Origin: Alphaproteobacteria bacterium
GTDB taxonomy: Bacteria; Pseudomonadota; Alphaproteobacteria; Rhodobacterales; Rhodobacteraceae
Direction of reading: 5' to 3'
DNA length: 56,875 nt
Assembly: GCA_030428355.1 (NCBI GenBank)
Contig: JAUIBL010000027.1
Location: forward strand, 1-56,875
Notes under the pieces: generated by a model
Databases searched by the model: none
The model's input: only the letters and a program-made list of their open reading frames with translations
Told to the model about the DNA's origin: nothing
Made by a program: the position numbers and the translations under genes
Shown here: piece after piece, positions 1 through 8,926 of the stretch
How the letters are laid out: each line of letters opens with the position of its first letter
How positions within the stretch are numbered: the first letter of the stretch is position 1

Positions 1-24
1 GCTGGTGTCTATAATCTTGTTCAT
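1..24 (-). CDS. Start of a divergent gene running off the window (partial)
   Basis: The minus strand has a good ribosome binding site (GAGGAG, near 32-38) about seven bases before an ATG at 24. The frame then reads MNKIIDTS and leaves the window at base 1. Only eight codons are visible, so the product cannot be named. The opening resembles that of 3-oxoacid CoA-transferase A subunits, but eight residues prove nothing. Its main value is to show that the left end of the transporter operon is a short divergent intergenic region of about 110 bp. Confidence 0.45.
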
Positions 25-137
25 GGCGTGATCTCCTCTGGCGGTGCCAGCCGCCGGTTGGGTGGTTCAGGATCACCCGGAGATTACGCCACCTTCAAAT
101 TTCCACCAACTTCGCGACACGACCCACACCGGGCCTC

Positions 138-1052
138 TTGCGGGCAAGCACCTTCCCCGAGCGAAACTTCAACGTCTATATTCCGACCGCAGAAGGCGGC
201 GGCGCAGACCGCAACTTCCGCGCGTTCTCGAGCGTGTGGAAAACCCGTCTTGGTGTTGAATTCGAACCCAGCTTCTATCCGGGCGCATCCGGCCGCGTGG
301 GATACGAGATCTATATGGGCAAGGCCGAGCCCGACGCCTACAACCTGCTGTTCGGCAATATCGGACCCGAAGTGCTCAATTGGGCGATGCAGGCCCCAAG
401 CTTCGACATCAACGACTACATCTATTTCGGGCAGGTCGACAAAGATCCCTGCTGTCTGTTCGTGGGTGCGGAAAGCCCGCTGCAGACAATGGATGACATC
501 ATTGCGGCGGCCAAGACCCGCAAGCTCAATGTCGGCACAAGCCGCATGGCGCACCCCGCGTCGATCGGGCTTCTGGCTCTGGGCGACAAGCTGGGGCTGG
601 ATTTCAACCTGATCCCGCTGCAGGGCGGCAAGGGTACCGTGGCGGGCGCCGTGACTGGCGAGGTCGATTTCTCGGTCCTCACATCGGGTTCCGTGATCGC
701 GGCTGGCGATGCGGTGAAAACGCTGCTGGTCTTCGGCAACAACATCGTCGGCGAAGCGCTCGACAATGCGCCGAGCATCAATGACGCCTATGACATGGAC
801 CTGCCGGAAATGCTGTCTACCCGTGCCTTCGGCATCCACAAGAAGGCCGTGGATGATTATCCGGACCGCTTCGAAGTGCTGATCCGGACCTTCAAGGAAA
901 CCCACGAAGACCCGGCCCTGATGGAAGCCTACATCGCCTCCAAGGGGCAGCCCGAATACCTCGTCTATGCGGGCGTCGAGGAATGCGAGGCCGAAAAGGC
1001 TGCGATGCTCGAACTGGGCGCGCGCTACAAGTCGCTGCTCAGCGGCGCGTAA
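138..1052 (+). CDS. Tripartite tricarboxylate transporter substrate-binding protein (TctC/Bug family), N-terminus apparently truncated
   Basis: This is the solute receptor of a TTT-type transporter, which normally binds a carboxylate in the periplasm and delivers it to TctAB. The body is a full Bug fold: the first strand with an AEGGGADRNFR-type ligand loop at about residues 19-29, the PGASGRVGYE loop near 50-59, and a typical C-terminus. The odd part is the start. The frame is open upstream only to a stop at 12-14. Its first possible start is a TTG at 138, immediately before the first residues of what should be the mature protein (FPERNFNVYIP). No reading frame between 25 and 138 encodes a hydrophobic signal peptide, and no Shine-Dalgarno site is evident. 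The true protein is therefore either 5'-truncated by a rearrangement or exported by other means. The downstream partners tctB and tctA are intact. The family assignment is firm; whether the product is functional is uncertain. Confidence 0.8.
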   Translation: MRASTFPERNFNVYIPTAEGGGADRNFRAFSSVWKTRLGVEFEPSFYPGASGRVGYEIYMGKAEPDAYNLLFGNIGPEVLNWAMQAPSFDINDYIYFGQVDKDPCCLFVGAESPLQTMDDIIAAAKTRKLNVGTSRMAHPASIGLLALGDKLGLDFNLIPLQGGKGTVAGAVTGEVDFSVLTSGSVIAAGDAVKTLLVFGNNIVGEALDNAPSINDAYDMDLPEMLSTRAFGIHKKAVDDYPDRFEVLIRTFKETHEDPALMEAYIASKGQPEYLVYAGVEECEAEKAAMLELGARYKSLLSGA

Positions 1053-1132
1053 CACCTGCCAACCGGATCGGCAGCGCACCGTGCCTGCCGGTCCATTCCC
1101 GGACCTCACTCCGCAGACAGGACGCAGATATC

Positions 1133-1645
1133 ATGTCATCCGAGCATCACAAACCGCCGCGCCAGATCGGCGGAGAGCTTGTCATCCCCATCCTTGCGGT
1201 GGGCTTCACGATCTACTTCTTCTCGACGATCTGGAATTCGCCATGGACCGCGCAGGTCAGCACCTTCCTGATCGGAGGAATCCTGCTGCTTGTCTGCGCG
1301 ATCTTTTTCATCCGCTGCGCCGTCTGGCTTGGTCGCGGTGAAGGCACGCTGGGGTTTGGAAACCTTGTCACGATGGACGACATCCGCACAGGGCGGATCG
1401 GGCTTCTTGCCACGACAATCGGCTATGTCGCCCTGATCGACACGCTGGGGTTCACCCTGACCACCTTCCTCTTTCTGGCGGTCAGCATGCTGATCCTCGC
1501 ACGTGGCAAGAACGCCGTGTTTATCACGCTGATTTCGGCGGCGATGGCTCTGACCGGATGGGCGGTGTTCATCTGGGCCTTCGACACCCGCTTCCCGCGC
1601 GGCTGGTTCGAAACCACGATGAAGGCGGTACTGGCCAATGGATAG
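1133..1645 (+). CDS. Tripartite tricarboxylate transporter small membrane subunit (TctB family)
   Basis: This is the small, poorly conserved membrane subunit of the TTT transporter, with about 170 residues. It shows four hydrophobic segments, at roughly residues 17-36, 40-64, 88-115 and 123-145. An acidic loop with FGNLVTMDDIRTGRIG lies between the second and third; this is the usual pattern for TctB (four helices). The ATG at 1133 is chosen because the frame upstream of it (from 983) is arginine-rich and overlaps the receptor gene. The gene lies 80 bp after the receptor and overlaps tctA by 8 bp, so the three form one unit. TctB is recognised mainly by topology and context, not by motifs. 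Confidence 0.82.
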   Translation: MSSEHHKPPRQIGGELVIPILAVGFTIYFFSTIWNSPWTAQVSTFLIGGILLLVCAIFFIRCAVWLGRGEGTLGFGNLVTMDDIRTGRIGLLATTIGYVALIDTLGFTLTTFLFLAVSMLILARGKNAVFITLISAAMALTGWAVFIWAFDTRFPRGWFETTMKAVLANG

Positions 1646-3152
1646 CAGCACAGCCTCGATCCTCACCGAAGTGTTCTTCGAAACACTCGGCTACTGGTAC
1701 ATCATCATCCCGACGATTTTCCTCGGCCTGATCGTCGGCGGCATCCCCGGTTTCTCGGCGGCCAACACGATTATCATCCTGATGCCGCTGACCCTCGCGC
1801 TCGACCTGCAATCGGGGCTCGTGTTCATGATCTCGCTTTATTGCGCGGCACGCATGGGCGCGGGTATTCCGGCTATCCTCGTCAACATCCCCGGCACGGC
1901 GGGGGCTGCAGCGACACCGCTTGACGGCTACCCAATGGCAAAGCAGGGCAAGGGGCAACAGGCGCTGGCGATTTCCTTTGTGGCCTCCTGTATCGGCGGT
2001 TTGCTCACCACGGTGATCGCCTTAGCAGCCATGCCCATTCTTGCGCGGGTCGGGTTCTACATGCATTCGGTCGAGATGATCGTGGTCATGCTCTTCGGCA
2101 TATCGCTCATCGCCTCCATCGCAGCACAGGATATGGTCAAAGGCCTGATCGCGGGCTTTCTGGGCCTGATGATCGGCTCCATCGGCACCGATGTCGTCTA
2201 CGCCACACCGCGTGGCACCTTCGGGTTCCTTGAACTCTACGACGGCGTACCCCTGATTCCGGCCCTTGTCGGCCTGTTTGCGGTCTCCGAAGCCTTCGTC
2301 ATCATCGAAAAGCGCGTGATCGTGAACCATGACGGCGAACCCAAGGCCCCCAACTGGCACGACACATTTGAAGGTGTGACCATCGCCCTCAAACGCTGGG
2401 TGCATATCGTCTGGACTTCTGTCATCGGCCTGGTGATCGGCGTGATCCCCGGTGCGGGCGCTTCCATTGCCAGCTTTGTGGCCTACCAACAATCGCGCAG
2501 CTTCTCCAAAACGCCCGAGAAATACGGCACCGGCCACCCAGAGGGCCTGATCGCACCGGAATCCGCCAACAATGGCGTGACCTCGGGCACGTTGGTGCCG
2601 CTGCTGGTGCTGGGCATTCCCGGCGGAGCAACGGCCGCGATCATGCTCGTGGTGATGCAGTTCCACGGTGTCAGCTTTGGCCCGTCGCTGTTCGAAAACC
2701 AGCCCAAGGTCGGCTACGGCATGTTCATGGCGATGGCGGTCAGCTACGTCTTCATGTTCCTGACGATCCTGCCACTGTCGCGCTACATGAGCCACGTGAC
2801 CACGATCCCCACGATCTACCTCGCGCCGATGATCATCAGCTTCACGCTGGTCGGCGGGTTTGTCCCGCGCGAATACATGTTCGATATGTACCTCGCGCTG
2901 GCCTTCGGGGTTCTGGGCTACATCGCGCGGCGCACAGGATACCATGTGGCTGCGATCCTGATCGGGGTCATTCTTGGGCCGCTTCTGGAAAAGTACTTCC
3001 TTTGGTCGCTCAAGAAATCGGACGGCGACATCATGGTCCTGTTCTCGTCCACGCTGGGCAACATCCTGTGGGTGGCCTTCGCCTTGTCGATCATCCTGCC
3101 CATGGTGTTCAGCATGCGGCGCAAACGCAAAATCGAGGTGCCTGCAGAATGA
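1638..3152 (+). CDS. Tripartite tricarboxylate transporter large permease (TctA family)
   Basis: This is the translocating subunit of the TTT transporter, 504 residues with about a dozen membrane spans, which is the family's normal length. The hallmark glycine/proline-rich repeats are present: GGIPGFSAANTI near residues 35-46 and VIPGAGASIASF near 269-280, followed by the conserved PEGLIAPESANNGVTSG stretch and VLGIPGGATAAI. These loops are thought to form the substrate path in the family. It begins inside the end of tctB, and its stop codon overlaps the ATG of the LVIVD gene (ATGA). Translation therefore probably continues directly into the downstream enzymatic genes, which ties the transported substrate to them. 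The substrate cannot be read from the sequence. Confidence 0.93.
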   Translation: MDSSTASILTEVFFETLGYWYIIIPTIFLGLIVGGIPGFSAANTIIILMPLTLALDLQSGLVFMISLYCAARMGAGIPAILVNIPGTAGAAATPLDGYPMAKQGKGQQALAISFVASCIGGLLTTVIALAAMPILARVGFYMHSVEMIVVMLFGISLIASIAAQDMVKGLIAGFLGLMIGSIGTDVVYATPRGTFGFLELYDGVPLIPALVGLFAVSEAFVIIEKRVIVNHDGEPKAPNWHDTFEGVTIALKRWVHIVWTSVIGLVIGVIPGAGASIASFVAYQQSRSFSKTPEKYGTGHPEGLIAPESANNGVTSGTLVPLLVLGIPGGATAAIMLVVMQFHGVSFGPSLFENQPKVGYGMFMAMAVSYVFMFLTILPLSRYMSHVTTIPTIYLAPMIISFTLVGGFVPREYMFDMYLALAFGVLGYIARRTGYHVAAILIGVILGPLLEKYFLWSLKKSDGDIMVLFSSTLGNILWVAFALSIILPMVFSMRRKRKIEVPAE

Positions 3153-4408
3153 AACGCGAAGTCGAATACGAGCTGTCCCGCAACATCCGGCGGCTGGGCC
3201 ATCTGGACATCGAAGGCGGCGGTGAGGTCGTGGTGCGGGGCAACTACGCCTATGTCGGCCACATGAAGCCACCGATGGGCACCTCGATCATCGACGTGTC
3301 CGACCCCGCCCATCCCAAAGTGGTGTCCCATGTCGCGCCGCCGGACGAGTGGTCGCACACCCACAAGGTCAAGGTGGTGGGCGATCTGATGATCACCAAT
3401 GTCGAAATGGACCGCCGTCATTTCCTGCGCAAAGGCGACAAGATCGCGGGTCTGCGCGCCGAAGGGTTGTCGGACGACCAGATCGCAGAACGTCTTGCGG
3501 TCAAGCTGTCCGACATTCCCGTGCTGGAAGAGGCTTTGGCACGCGGCTATCACAGCGGTGGCTTCCGCGTCTGGGACATCTCGGACAAGACCGCGCCTAG
3601 GCTGCTGTCCTACGTCAAGACCCACGGCTTTGGCGTGCACCGCTTCGATATGGACGCCAACTACGCCTATATCTCGACCGAGATGGAAGGCTATGTCGGC
3701 AACATCCTCGTGATCTACGACCTGTCCGATCCTACAAACCCCACCGAAGTGTCGCGCTGGCATATGCCGGGGCAGCACGTGGCGAACGGCGAAACCCCCA
3801 CAGGCGTCGGCTACAGCCACCGCCTGCACCACGCGATGCGCTGCGGCGGCGAGCTTTGGGCAGCGGTCTGGCATGCGGGCATTCGCGTGCTGGACGCCAG
3901 CGACATCACAAAGCCGACGCTCAAGGGCAGCTACCGCTTTCCCAAGGGCATTCCGGAACCGACGCACACCGTCATGCCGCTGGAACAGACGATCAATGGT
4001 CGGCGCTATGCCATCGCAATTGACGAGGAACATGACCACAAACCCGGCCGCTTGCACGGGTTCATCTGGGTTATGGACGTGACCGATCTGGAGAACATGG
4101 AACCCATTGCAGCCTGGGATCTCTCGGAACGGGTCTGCCCTTGGGTGGGTGAAGATGGCGTGCGCTTTGGCGGGCACCAATACCGCGAAAAGCTGGACAG
4201 CACGCTGATCTATGCAACGTGGTTCGCAGGCGGTCTGCGCGTGCTCGACGTGGCCGACCCGCACCTGCCCGTCGAAGTGGCGCATTTCATGGAACCCGGC
4301 CCAACCGGCGCACCGCCGCAGTCGAACGACGTCGATGTGGACGATAATGGCCTGATCTACGTTCTCGACCGCAACCGGGGCCTCGACATTCTGGAGATGA
4401 CGTTATGA
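3149..4408 (+). CDS. LVIVD-repeat beta-propeller protein, function unknown
   Basis: This 419-residue protein is made of repeated blades with the LVIVD-type signature (SIIDVSDPAHPKVV, FRVWDISDKTAPRLL, LVIYDLSDPTNPTEV, IRVLDASDITKPTL, LRVLDVADPHLPVEV, LDILEM). It is predicted to be a beta-propeller. It is rich in histidines at loop positions (HTHK near residues 70-73, YSHRLHH near 222-228, HTVMP, EEHDHKP), which could bind a metal; that is inference. No signal peptide is visible, so it is predicted cytoplasmic. The start is the ATG at 3149 that overlaps the tctA stop; the longer frame beginning at 3002 lies inside tctA. The end overlaps the OsmC start by 4 bp. Family members have no agreed biochemical role. 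The position between a transporter and a hydroxylase suggests an accessory or scaffold role in handling the imported compound. Confidence 0.75.
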   Translation: MKREVEYELSRNIRRLGHLDIEGGGEVVVRGNYAYVGHMKPPMGTSIIDVSDPAHPKVVSHVAPPDEWSHTHKVKVVGDLMITNVEMDRRHFLRKGDKIAGLRAEGLSDDQIAERLAVKLSDIPVLEEALARGYHSGGFRVWDISDKTAPRLLSYVKTHGFGVHRFDMDANYAYISTEMEGYVGNILVIYDLSDPTNPTEVSRWHMPGQHVANGETPTGVGYSHRLHHAMRCGGELWAAVWHAGIRVLDASDITKPTLKGSYRFPKGIPEPTHTVMPLEQTINGRRYAIAIDEEHDHKPGRLHGFIWVMDVTDLENMEPIAAWDLSERVCPWVGEDGVRFGGHQYREKLDSTLIYATWFAGGLRVLDVADPHLPVEVAHFMEPGPTGAPPQSNDVDVDDNGLIYVLDRNRGLDILEMTL

Positions 4409-4884
4409 GCGACAATGACCTTCTGCCCCCCAGCGTCGATCCCAACACCAAGGCGCTGGGCATCCGCCGCGTCAGCGCCCGGAACGAGGCCTCGACTCGG
4501 TCGGTGATGATGGTGCGCAACCATGTCGTCATCACGGATGAGAAAGAGTCGAACACCGGACCGACCCCTTTGGAAATGACGCTGTCGTCGCTGCTTGGCT
4601 GCGAGGGCGTCATCATCAACCGCTGCGCCGAGGCGATGCAGTTTTCTTACACCGCCGTCGACATGGAAGCGGATGGCGAGGTTGACCAGCGTGGCAGCCG
4701 CGGCGTGCAGGGCGTGCGCCCTTATTTCAACTGGGTCAAACTGCGTATTCGTGTCCACACGGACGAACCACAGGACCGCTTTGACCGGCTGACCCGCAAC
4801 GTCGAATACCGCTGCCCGGTGATGAACCTCTTCAAATCGGCGGATGTGGATGTCCAGATCACATGGGAGCGCGTCACCCCGTGA
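4405..4884 (+). CDS. OsmC/Ohr-family protein
   Basis: This 159-residue member of the OsmC superfamily comprises proteins that reduce organic hydroperoxides with a pair of cysteines. Both expected cysteines are visible: one in LLGCEGV (about residue 69), on the central helix, and one in EYRCPVMN (about residue 135). The TPLEMTLSSLLG segment before the first cysteine is characteristic. The two-cysteine arrangement predicts an active thiol peroxidase of the OsmC/YhfA type, although many operon-embedded members have no tested substrate. It is coupled by 4-bp overlaps to the LVIVD gene before it and the iron-sulfur subunit after it. A reasonable inference is protection against peroxide formed by the adjacent molybdenum hydroxylase. 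Confidence 0.82.
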   Translation: MSDNDLLPPSVDPNTKALGIRRVSARNEASTRSVMMVRNHVVITDEKESNTGPTPLEMTLSSLLGCEGVIINRCAEAMQFSYTAVDMEADGEVDQRGSRGVQGVRPYFNWVKLRIRVHTDEPQDRFDRLTRNVEYRCPVMNLFKSADVDVQITWERVTP

Positions 4885-5336
4885 GCCTGAGCCTGACGAT
4901 CAACGGAACACGGCACGACATCGCGTCAGACCCGGACACACCGCTGGTCTATGTCCTGCGGGATGAGCTGAAGCTCAAAGGTACGAAACTGGGCTGCGGG
5001 TTGGAGCAATGCGGCGCTTGTGCCATCATAGTCGACGGCAAGGTTGTGCTGTCCTGCGTGACACCGGTCGAGGTGTTCGACGGGAAGGCGATCACCACCA
5101 TCGAAGGCATCGCCGAAACCGAGACAGGCCAACGCGTGCAGCGGGCGTTCATTGAAAAGACCGCTGCGCAGTGCGGGTATTGCACCTCGGGGCTTGTTGT
5201 AGCCGCAACTGCCTTGCTGGAGACTGTTCCGGCACCGGACCGGGAGACAGTGAAGGCCGCGCTGGCTCCTCATCTGTGCCGGTGTGGATCGCATCCGAGG
5301 GTTCTTGAGGCCATCGAAAAGGCCAGCGCGACATGA
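4881..5336 (+). CDS. [2Fe-2S] subunit of a xanthine-dehydrogenase-family molybdenum hydroxylase (IorA/CoxS-like)
   Basis: This is the small iron-sulfur subunit, 151 residues when started at the GTG at 4881. That GTG overlaps the OsmC stop (GTGA); the ATG at 4863 lies inside OsmC and adds only six residues. The plant-ferredoxin-type cluster ligands are C39, C44, C47 and C59 (motif GCGLEQCGAC). The second cluster, in the C-terminal helical domain, has C98, C101, C133 and C135 (CGYC and CRCG). The length matches two-cluster small subunits such as isoquinoline 1-oxidoreductase alpha. It passes electrons from the molybdenum centre of the next gene product. No FAD subunit gene is nearby, so the acceptor is probably a cytochrome or another carrier encoded elsewhere. 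Confidence 0.9.
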   Translation: MSLSLTINGTRHDIASDPDTPLVYVLRDELKLKGTKLGCGLEQCGACAIIVDGKVVLSCVTPVEVFDGKAITTIEGIAETETGQRVQRAFIEKTAAQCGYCTSGLVVAATALLETVPAPDRETVKAALAPHLCRCGSHPRVLEAIEKASAT

Positions 5337-7432
5337 GCCTCGACACATATCCGCGCGTTTGTGACTGGCTGACCGTCAAGGGCGACCGGATTGTGATCCA
5401 CACCGGCAAGGTCGACATCGGGCAACGCATCTCGACCGCGCTGATGCGGATCGTGCAAGAGGAACTCGCGCTTCCATCATCCTGCATCGAGCTTGCCCCA
5501 GTTCGGACCGGAGAGGCACCTGACGAAGGCATCACCTCGGGCAGCAATTCCATCGAACAATCGGGTCGCGCCGTGGCCTGTGCGGCCGCGACCCTGCGCA
5601 GGCATGTCATCGCTCGGGCAACGGCGGAACATGGTGGCGATCCGCCAGACTGGTCTCTGGACGACGGCTATGTGCAACGCGACAACACCAATCTGCGCAT
5701 CGCGCTGACGGACCTTGCGCGCGACTTACCGGATGATCTGACCGTCGATGTCACTCTTGATCGGTACGTCCCAAGCATCGCCCCAGCCCCGGACATGCGG
5801 GGCATCTCCGAGATGGTTCAGGGGCGATATACGTTTCTGCATGATCTCGACCTGCCCGGCATGTGGCATGCCCGCCGCGTCAGCCCACCCCATGTCAAGG
5901 CGACGCTGCATGACATCGATGCGTCTGCGGTTGAGCGCATCAATGCCAAAGGTCTGCATGTCTTTCGTAGCGGCAGTTTCCTGGCCGTGGCGGGACCACG
6001 CGAATGGGAAGTGGTGAAGGCCGCAACCAGTCTGGGCCTTGCCTGCACATGGGACACAGGTGGTGGACTGCCCGAAACCGATGTCTTTGCGCAGCTTACA
6101 CCCGAAAACGCGAAACGCTTCCCTGTCGTGAACGGCACCCCGCAGAACGCCCCGGTTCCTGATCCCGACCCCAATCCCGACATCAGTTCCCGGTTCGAAC
6201 GCCCCTACCAGATGCACGGGGCCTTGGCCCCCTCCGCCGCACTGGCGGAATGGACCAGCGATCGCCTGATCATCAAAAGCCACAGCCAGGGCATCTACCC
6301 GCTACGCGAGGCAATTGCCGACAGTCTTGGCCTTGCGCTCGAACAGGTCGAGATCACCCATGTTCCCGGCTCCGGCTGCTACGGACATAACGGCGCCGAC
6401 GATGCCGCCTTCGAGTCCGCGCTGGTTGCGATGGCGCATCCCGGAACACCGATCCTGCTCAAATGGTCGCGCGAGGATGAACACGCGTGGGAACCATACG
6501 CCCCGGCTATGGCGGTTCAGGTCGACGCGAGACTGACCGATGGCCGGATCACCGCCCTGTCGGCCGAAGCCTACAGCGACACCCATCGTGGTCGCCCCCG
6601 CCCTGGCCCCAACCGCGCGGGACCGGCCAAGCTGCTGGCCAATCGGTTTCGGTCCGAGGCGATGGCCCCTTATGTTGCACCGCCGAACATGGGCAACCAT
6701 GCCGGGATGCATCGGAACCTCGATCCGATCTATGACATTCCCGAAGCGCGGCTGGTGAAAAACCTTGTGCAAGGGCTGCCTCACTGCACCTCCGCGATGC
6801 GTTGCCTTGGTGCGGTCGCCAACATCTTTGCGCTGGAAAGCACGATGGACGAAGCCGCGCACAGCGCGAGTGTCGATCCGATCACATTCCGCCGTGCCCA
6901 TCTGACTGACCCAAGAGCAATCGCCGTTCTGGACGAGTTGGAACGTCGCCTGCGCCCCTTGTCCGAAGGAATGGGCCGGGGCATCGCCTATGCCCAATAC
7001 AAGAACGCTATGACCCGTGTTGGGCTTGCCGTCGATCTGACGGTGACAGACGCCGCCGAGGTCAAGCTCGCCCGCGTGACACTTGTGGCCGATGCGGGCC
7101 GCGTGATCGACCCCGACGGCCTAAAGGCTCAGCTTGAAGGCGGGGTCATGCAGGCGGCCAGTTGGGCGCTTTATGAACAGGTGACATGGGATCGCGACGG
7201 CATCACGTCCCGAGATTGGGACAGCTACCCGGTGATCCGCTTCGACAATGTGCCCCGGTTCGACATCACGCTCCTGAATGACCCGGGCCACCCGTCGGTT
7301 GGCGCGGGCGAGGCATCGCCGGGACCGACCGTTGCGGCCATCGCAAATGCAATCTGTCACGCCACCGGATTACGACTGCGGCGCATGCCCTTTACACCCG
7401 ATGCGCTGACCCGCGCAGCTTTGCTGTCTTAG
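5333..7432 (+). CDS. Molybdopterin-binding catalytic subunit of a xanthine-dehydrogenase-family hydroxylase (IorB/aldehyde-oxidase-like)
   Basis: This 699-residue large subunit carries the molybdenum cofactor and hydroxylates the substrate, typically an N-heterocycle or an aldehyde. Near residues 340-360 is a glycine-rich cofactor loop (GSGCYGHNGADDAAFES). The C-terminal GAGEASPGPTVAAIANA motif contains the presumed catalytic glutamate, E660, and the ending RRMPFTPDAL is typical. It is slightly short for isoquinoline 1-oxidoreductase beta (about 720-780), and no Tat signal is visible at its N-terminus, so it is predicted cytoplasmic. The ATG at 5333 overlaps the small-subunit stop (ATGA). The substrate is unknown. 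The linked carboxylate transporter suggests an aromatic or heterocyclic acid (inference). The operon ends here at a strong hairpin. Confidence 0.87.
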   Translation: MSLDTYPRVCDWLTVKGDRIVIHTGKVDIGQRISTALMRIVQEELALPSSCIELAPVRTGEAPDEGITSGSNSIEQSGRAVACAAATLRRHVIARATAEHGGDPPDWSLDDGYVQRDNTNLRIALTDLARDLPDDLTVDVTLDRYVPSIAPAPDMRGISEMVQGRYTFLHDLDLPGMWHARRVSPPHVKATLHDIDASAVERINAKGLHVFRSGSFLAVAGPREWEVVKAATSLGLACTWDTGGGLPETDVFAQLTPENAKRFPVVNGTPQNAPVPDPDPNPDISSRFERPYQMHGALAPSAALAEWTSDRLIIKSHSQGIYPLREAIADSLGLALEQVEITHVPGSGCYGHNGADDAAFESALVAMAHPGTPILLKWSREDEHAWEPYAPAMAVQVDARLTDGRITALSAEAYSDTHRGRPRPGPNRAGPAKLLANRFRSEAMAPYVAPPNMGNHAGMHRNLDPIYDIPEARLVKNLVQGLPHCTSAMRCLGAVANIFALESTMDEAAHSASVDPITFRRAHLTDPRAIAVLDELERRLRPLSEGMGRGIAYAQYKNAMTRVGLAVDLTVTDAAEVKLARVTLVADAGRVIDPDGLKAQLEGGVMQAASWALYEQVTWDRDGITSRDWDSYPVIRFDNVPRFDITLLNDPGHPSVGAGEASPGPTVAAIANAICHATGLRLRRMPFTPDALTRAALLS

Positions 7433-7459
7433 CCTGTTCCGGCGTCCGAAAACGCAATA

Positions 7460-7482
7460 CGCGCACCCATGACAGGTGCGCG
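7460..7482. terminator. Perfect 8-bp hairpin between convergent genes (probable terminator)
   Basis: The arms CGCGCACC (7460-7467) and GGTGCGCG (7475-7482) enclose a 7-base loop. It lies 28 bp after the hydroxylase stop and 39 bp from the 3' end of the convergent chemoreceptor gene, so it could serve both strands. No run of T follows on either side, so it may act as a 3'-end stabiliser or a Rho-assisted terminator, not as a classic intrinsic one. Confidence 0.5.
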
Positions 7483-7520
7483 ATATGTCTCCACGGTATC
7501 CGATGAGGCCAATGGCGAAA

Positions 7521-8813
7521 TCACAGCGTCGTTGTGAACGTCGAAACTTCGGTAGCCAGAACGCTGGACGCATCTGCCAGACGGCTGCAGGCCGTTGTTG
7601 TTTCCGTCGCCATCTGTGCGTTCTGCTGCGTCATGTGTTCCATATGGCCGACGGATTCGTTGATCTGAGACAGCGCCGCTGACTGGGTTGTGATGCCATC
7701 TGCAATCCGTCCGACAGTTGTGCTCAGGCTTTCGAATCCCTCGAAAAAGCTGTTCAAATCAACGCCGGCCCGGTTGACCAGAGACACGCCGTTGGCCACG
7801 TGGTTTTCGCTTTCCTCGATGAGGTTGCTGATTTCGCGGGCTGATTCCGAACTGCGCTGGGCAAGCTGGCGAACCTCGGTTGCAACCACGGCAAAGCCTC
7901 GCCCGGCATGACCTGCGCGGGCGGCTTCGATCGCCGCGTTCAGGGCCAGAAGGTTGGTCTGAACTGCGATAGAGTCGATCGTGCTGACGATCTTCGAAAT
8001 CCGCCCGGACGATGTCTGGATGAGAACCATCGCCTGCATCATGTCTTCGACAAGCTTGGCGTTGCCTTCGGCCTTGCTGCGTGTGTCCTTGGCCACGACA
8101 TCTGCAGATTGTGCTTCGGCCGCGGCACTGCGCGCGGTTTCGTTCAACTGGCTCAGGGCCTGAGCCGTCTCGCTGAGCGCAGAGGCTTGCGACGCGCTGC
8201 GATTGGAGAGCTCTTCAGACGAGGCGGACAGGGATTGTTCGATGGTCTGAACAACACCTGTCACAGAAGACACGCGCCCCAAAAGATCATTCCAGTCGGT
8301 AACGGTGCGGTTGAAGGCGTCCCCCAGGATGGCGAGATCGGGCTGGTCGGTCACAGGAATGCGATGGGTCAGATCACCTTTGCGCAGGCATTCCAGACCT
8401 TCTGCAATGGCTTGGATCGCCTCTTGCCGTGCGGTGATGTCGGTTGCCACCTTGACGATCCGTGTGACCTTGCCATTCGGATCAAACACCGGCGCATAGG
8501 TCGCCTGAATCCAGATCGTGCGGCCCGATCGCGTGCGGCGTGGAAATTGATCGGTGAAGGTCCTACCCGATTTCAAATCCTGCCAGAACTTTGCGTAGGC
8601 GCTGCTGCGGGCATAGTCCGGGTCGACAAAAATGCGATGATGTTCACCGACAACGGCGTCTGCGCTGTATTCCAGCGCGGTAAGAAAATTCTGGTTCGCG
8701 TGAAGGATGATCCCTTCAACCGTAAAATGAATCACGGCTTGTGTCCGCTCCACCATGGCAAGCAGAGCGATTTGTCCTTCATCAATCTCGACGTCGATTG
8801 CAGTGTCTAACAT
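7521..8813 (-). CDS. Soluble PAS-domain methyl-accepting chemotaxis protein
   Basis: This 430-residue chemoreceptor has no membrane spans. Residues from about 15 to 128 form a PAS domain of the kind found in Aer/BdlA-like receptors ([18 protein letters not shown] and a [11 protein letters not shown] core). A short HAMP-like linker with [10 protein letters not shown] follows at about 145-155. The rest is the signalling domain, with the highly conserved hairpin tip ([16 protein letters not shown], near residues 290-305). It would control the CheA kinase from the cytoplasm in response to redox or a bound ligand. The ATG at 8813 has an AAGGGA site 6-7 bases upstream. No other che gene is present, so it feeds a chemotaxis system encoded elsewhere. 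The PAS cofactor cannot be told from the sequence. Confidence 0.9.
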   Translation of the reverse strand: MLDTAIDVEIDEGQIALLAMVERTQAVIHFTVEGIILHANQNFLTALEYSADAVVGEHHRIFVDPDYARSSAYAKFWQDLKSGRTFTDQFPRRTRSGRTIWIQATYAPVFDPNGKVTRIVKVATDITARQEAIQAIAEGLECLRKGDLTHRIPVTDQPDLAILGDAFNRTVTDWNDLLGRVSSVTGVVQTIEQSLSASSEELSNRSASQASALSETAQALSQLNETARSAAAEAQSADVVAKDTRSKAEGNAKLVEDMMQAMVLIQTSSGRISKIVSTIDSIAVQTNLLALNAAIEAARAGHAGRGFAVVATEVRQLAQRSSESAREISNLIEESENHVANGVSLVNRAGVDLNSFFEGFESLSTTVGRIADGITTQSAALSQINESVGHMEHMTQQNAQMATETTTACSRLADASSVLATEVSTFTTTL

Positions 8814-8926
8814 GTGTTTGTCCCTTCGTGGCTGCCAAGATCAACGACGGGAGAGACCTGCTTTTTAGTCCCTGTAGTTCAGTCAGGCACTTTGGCAAGT
8901 CTTTTTTGAAAATTCTTTTGTCTGGC

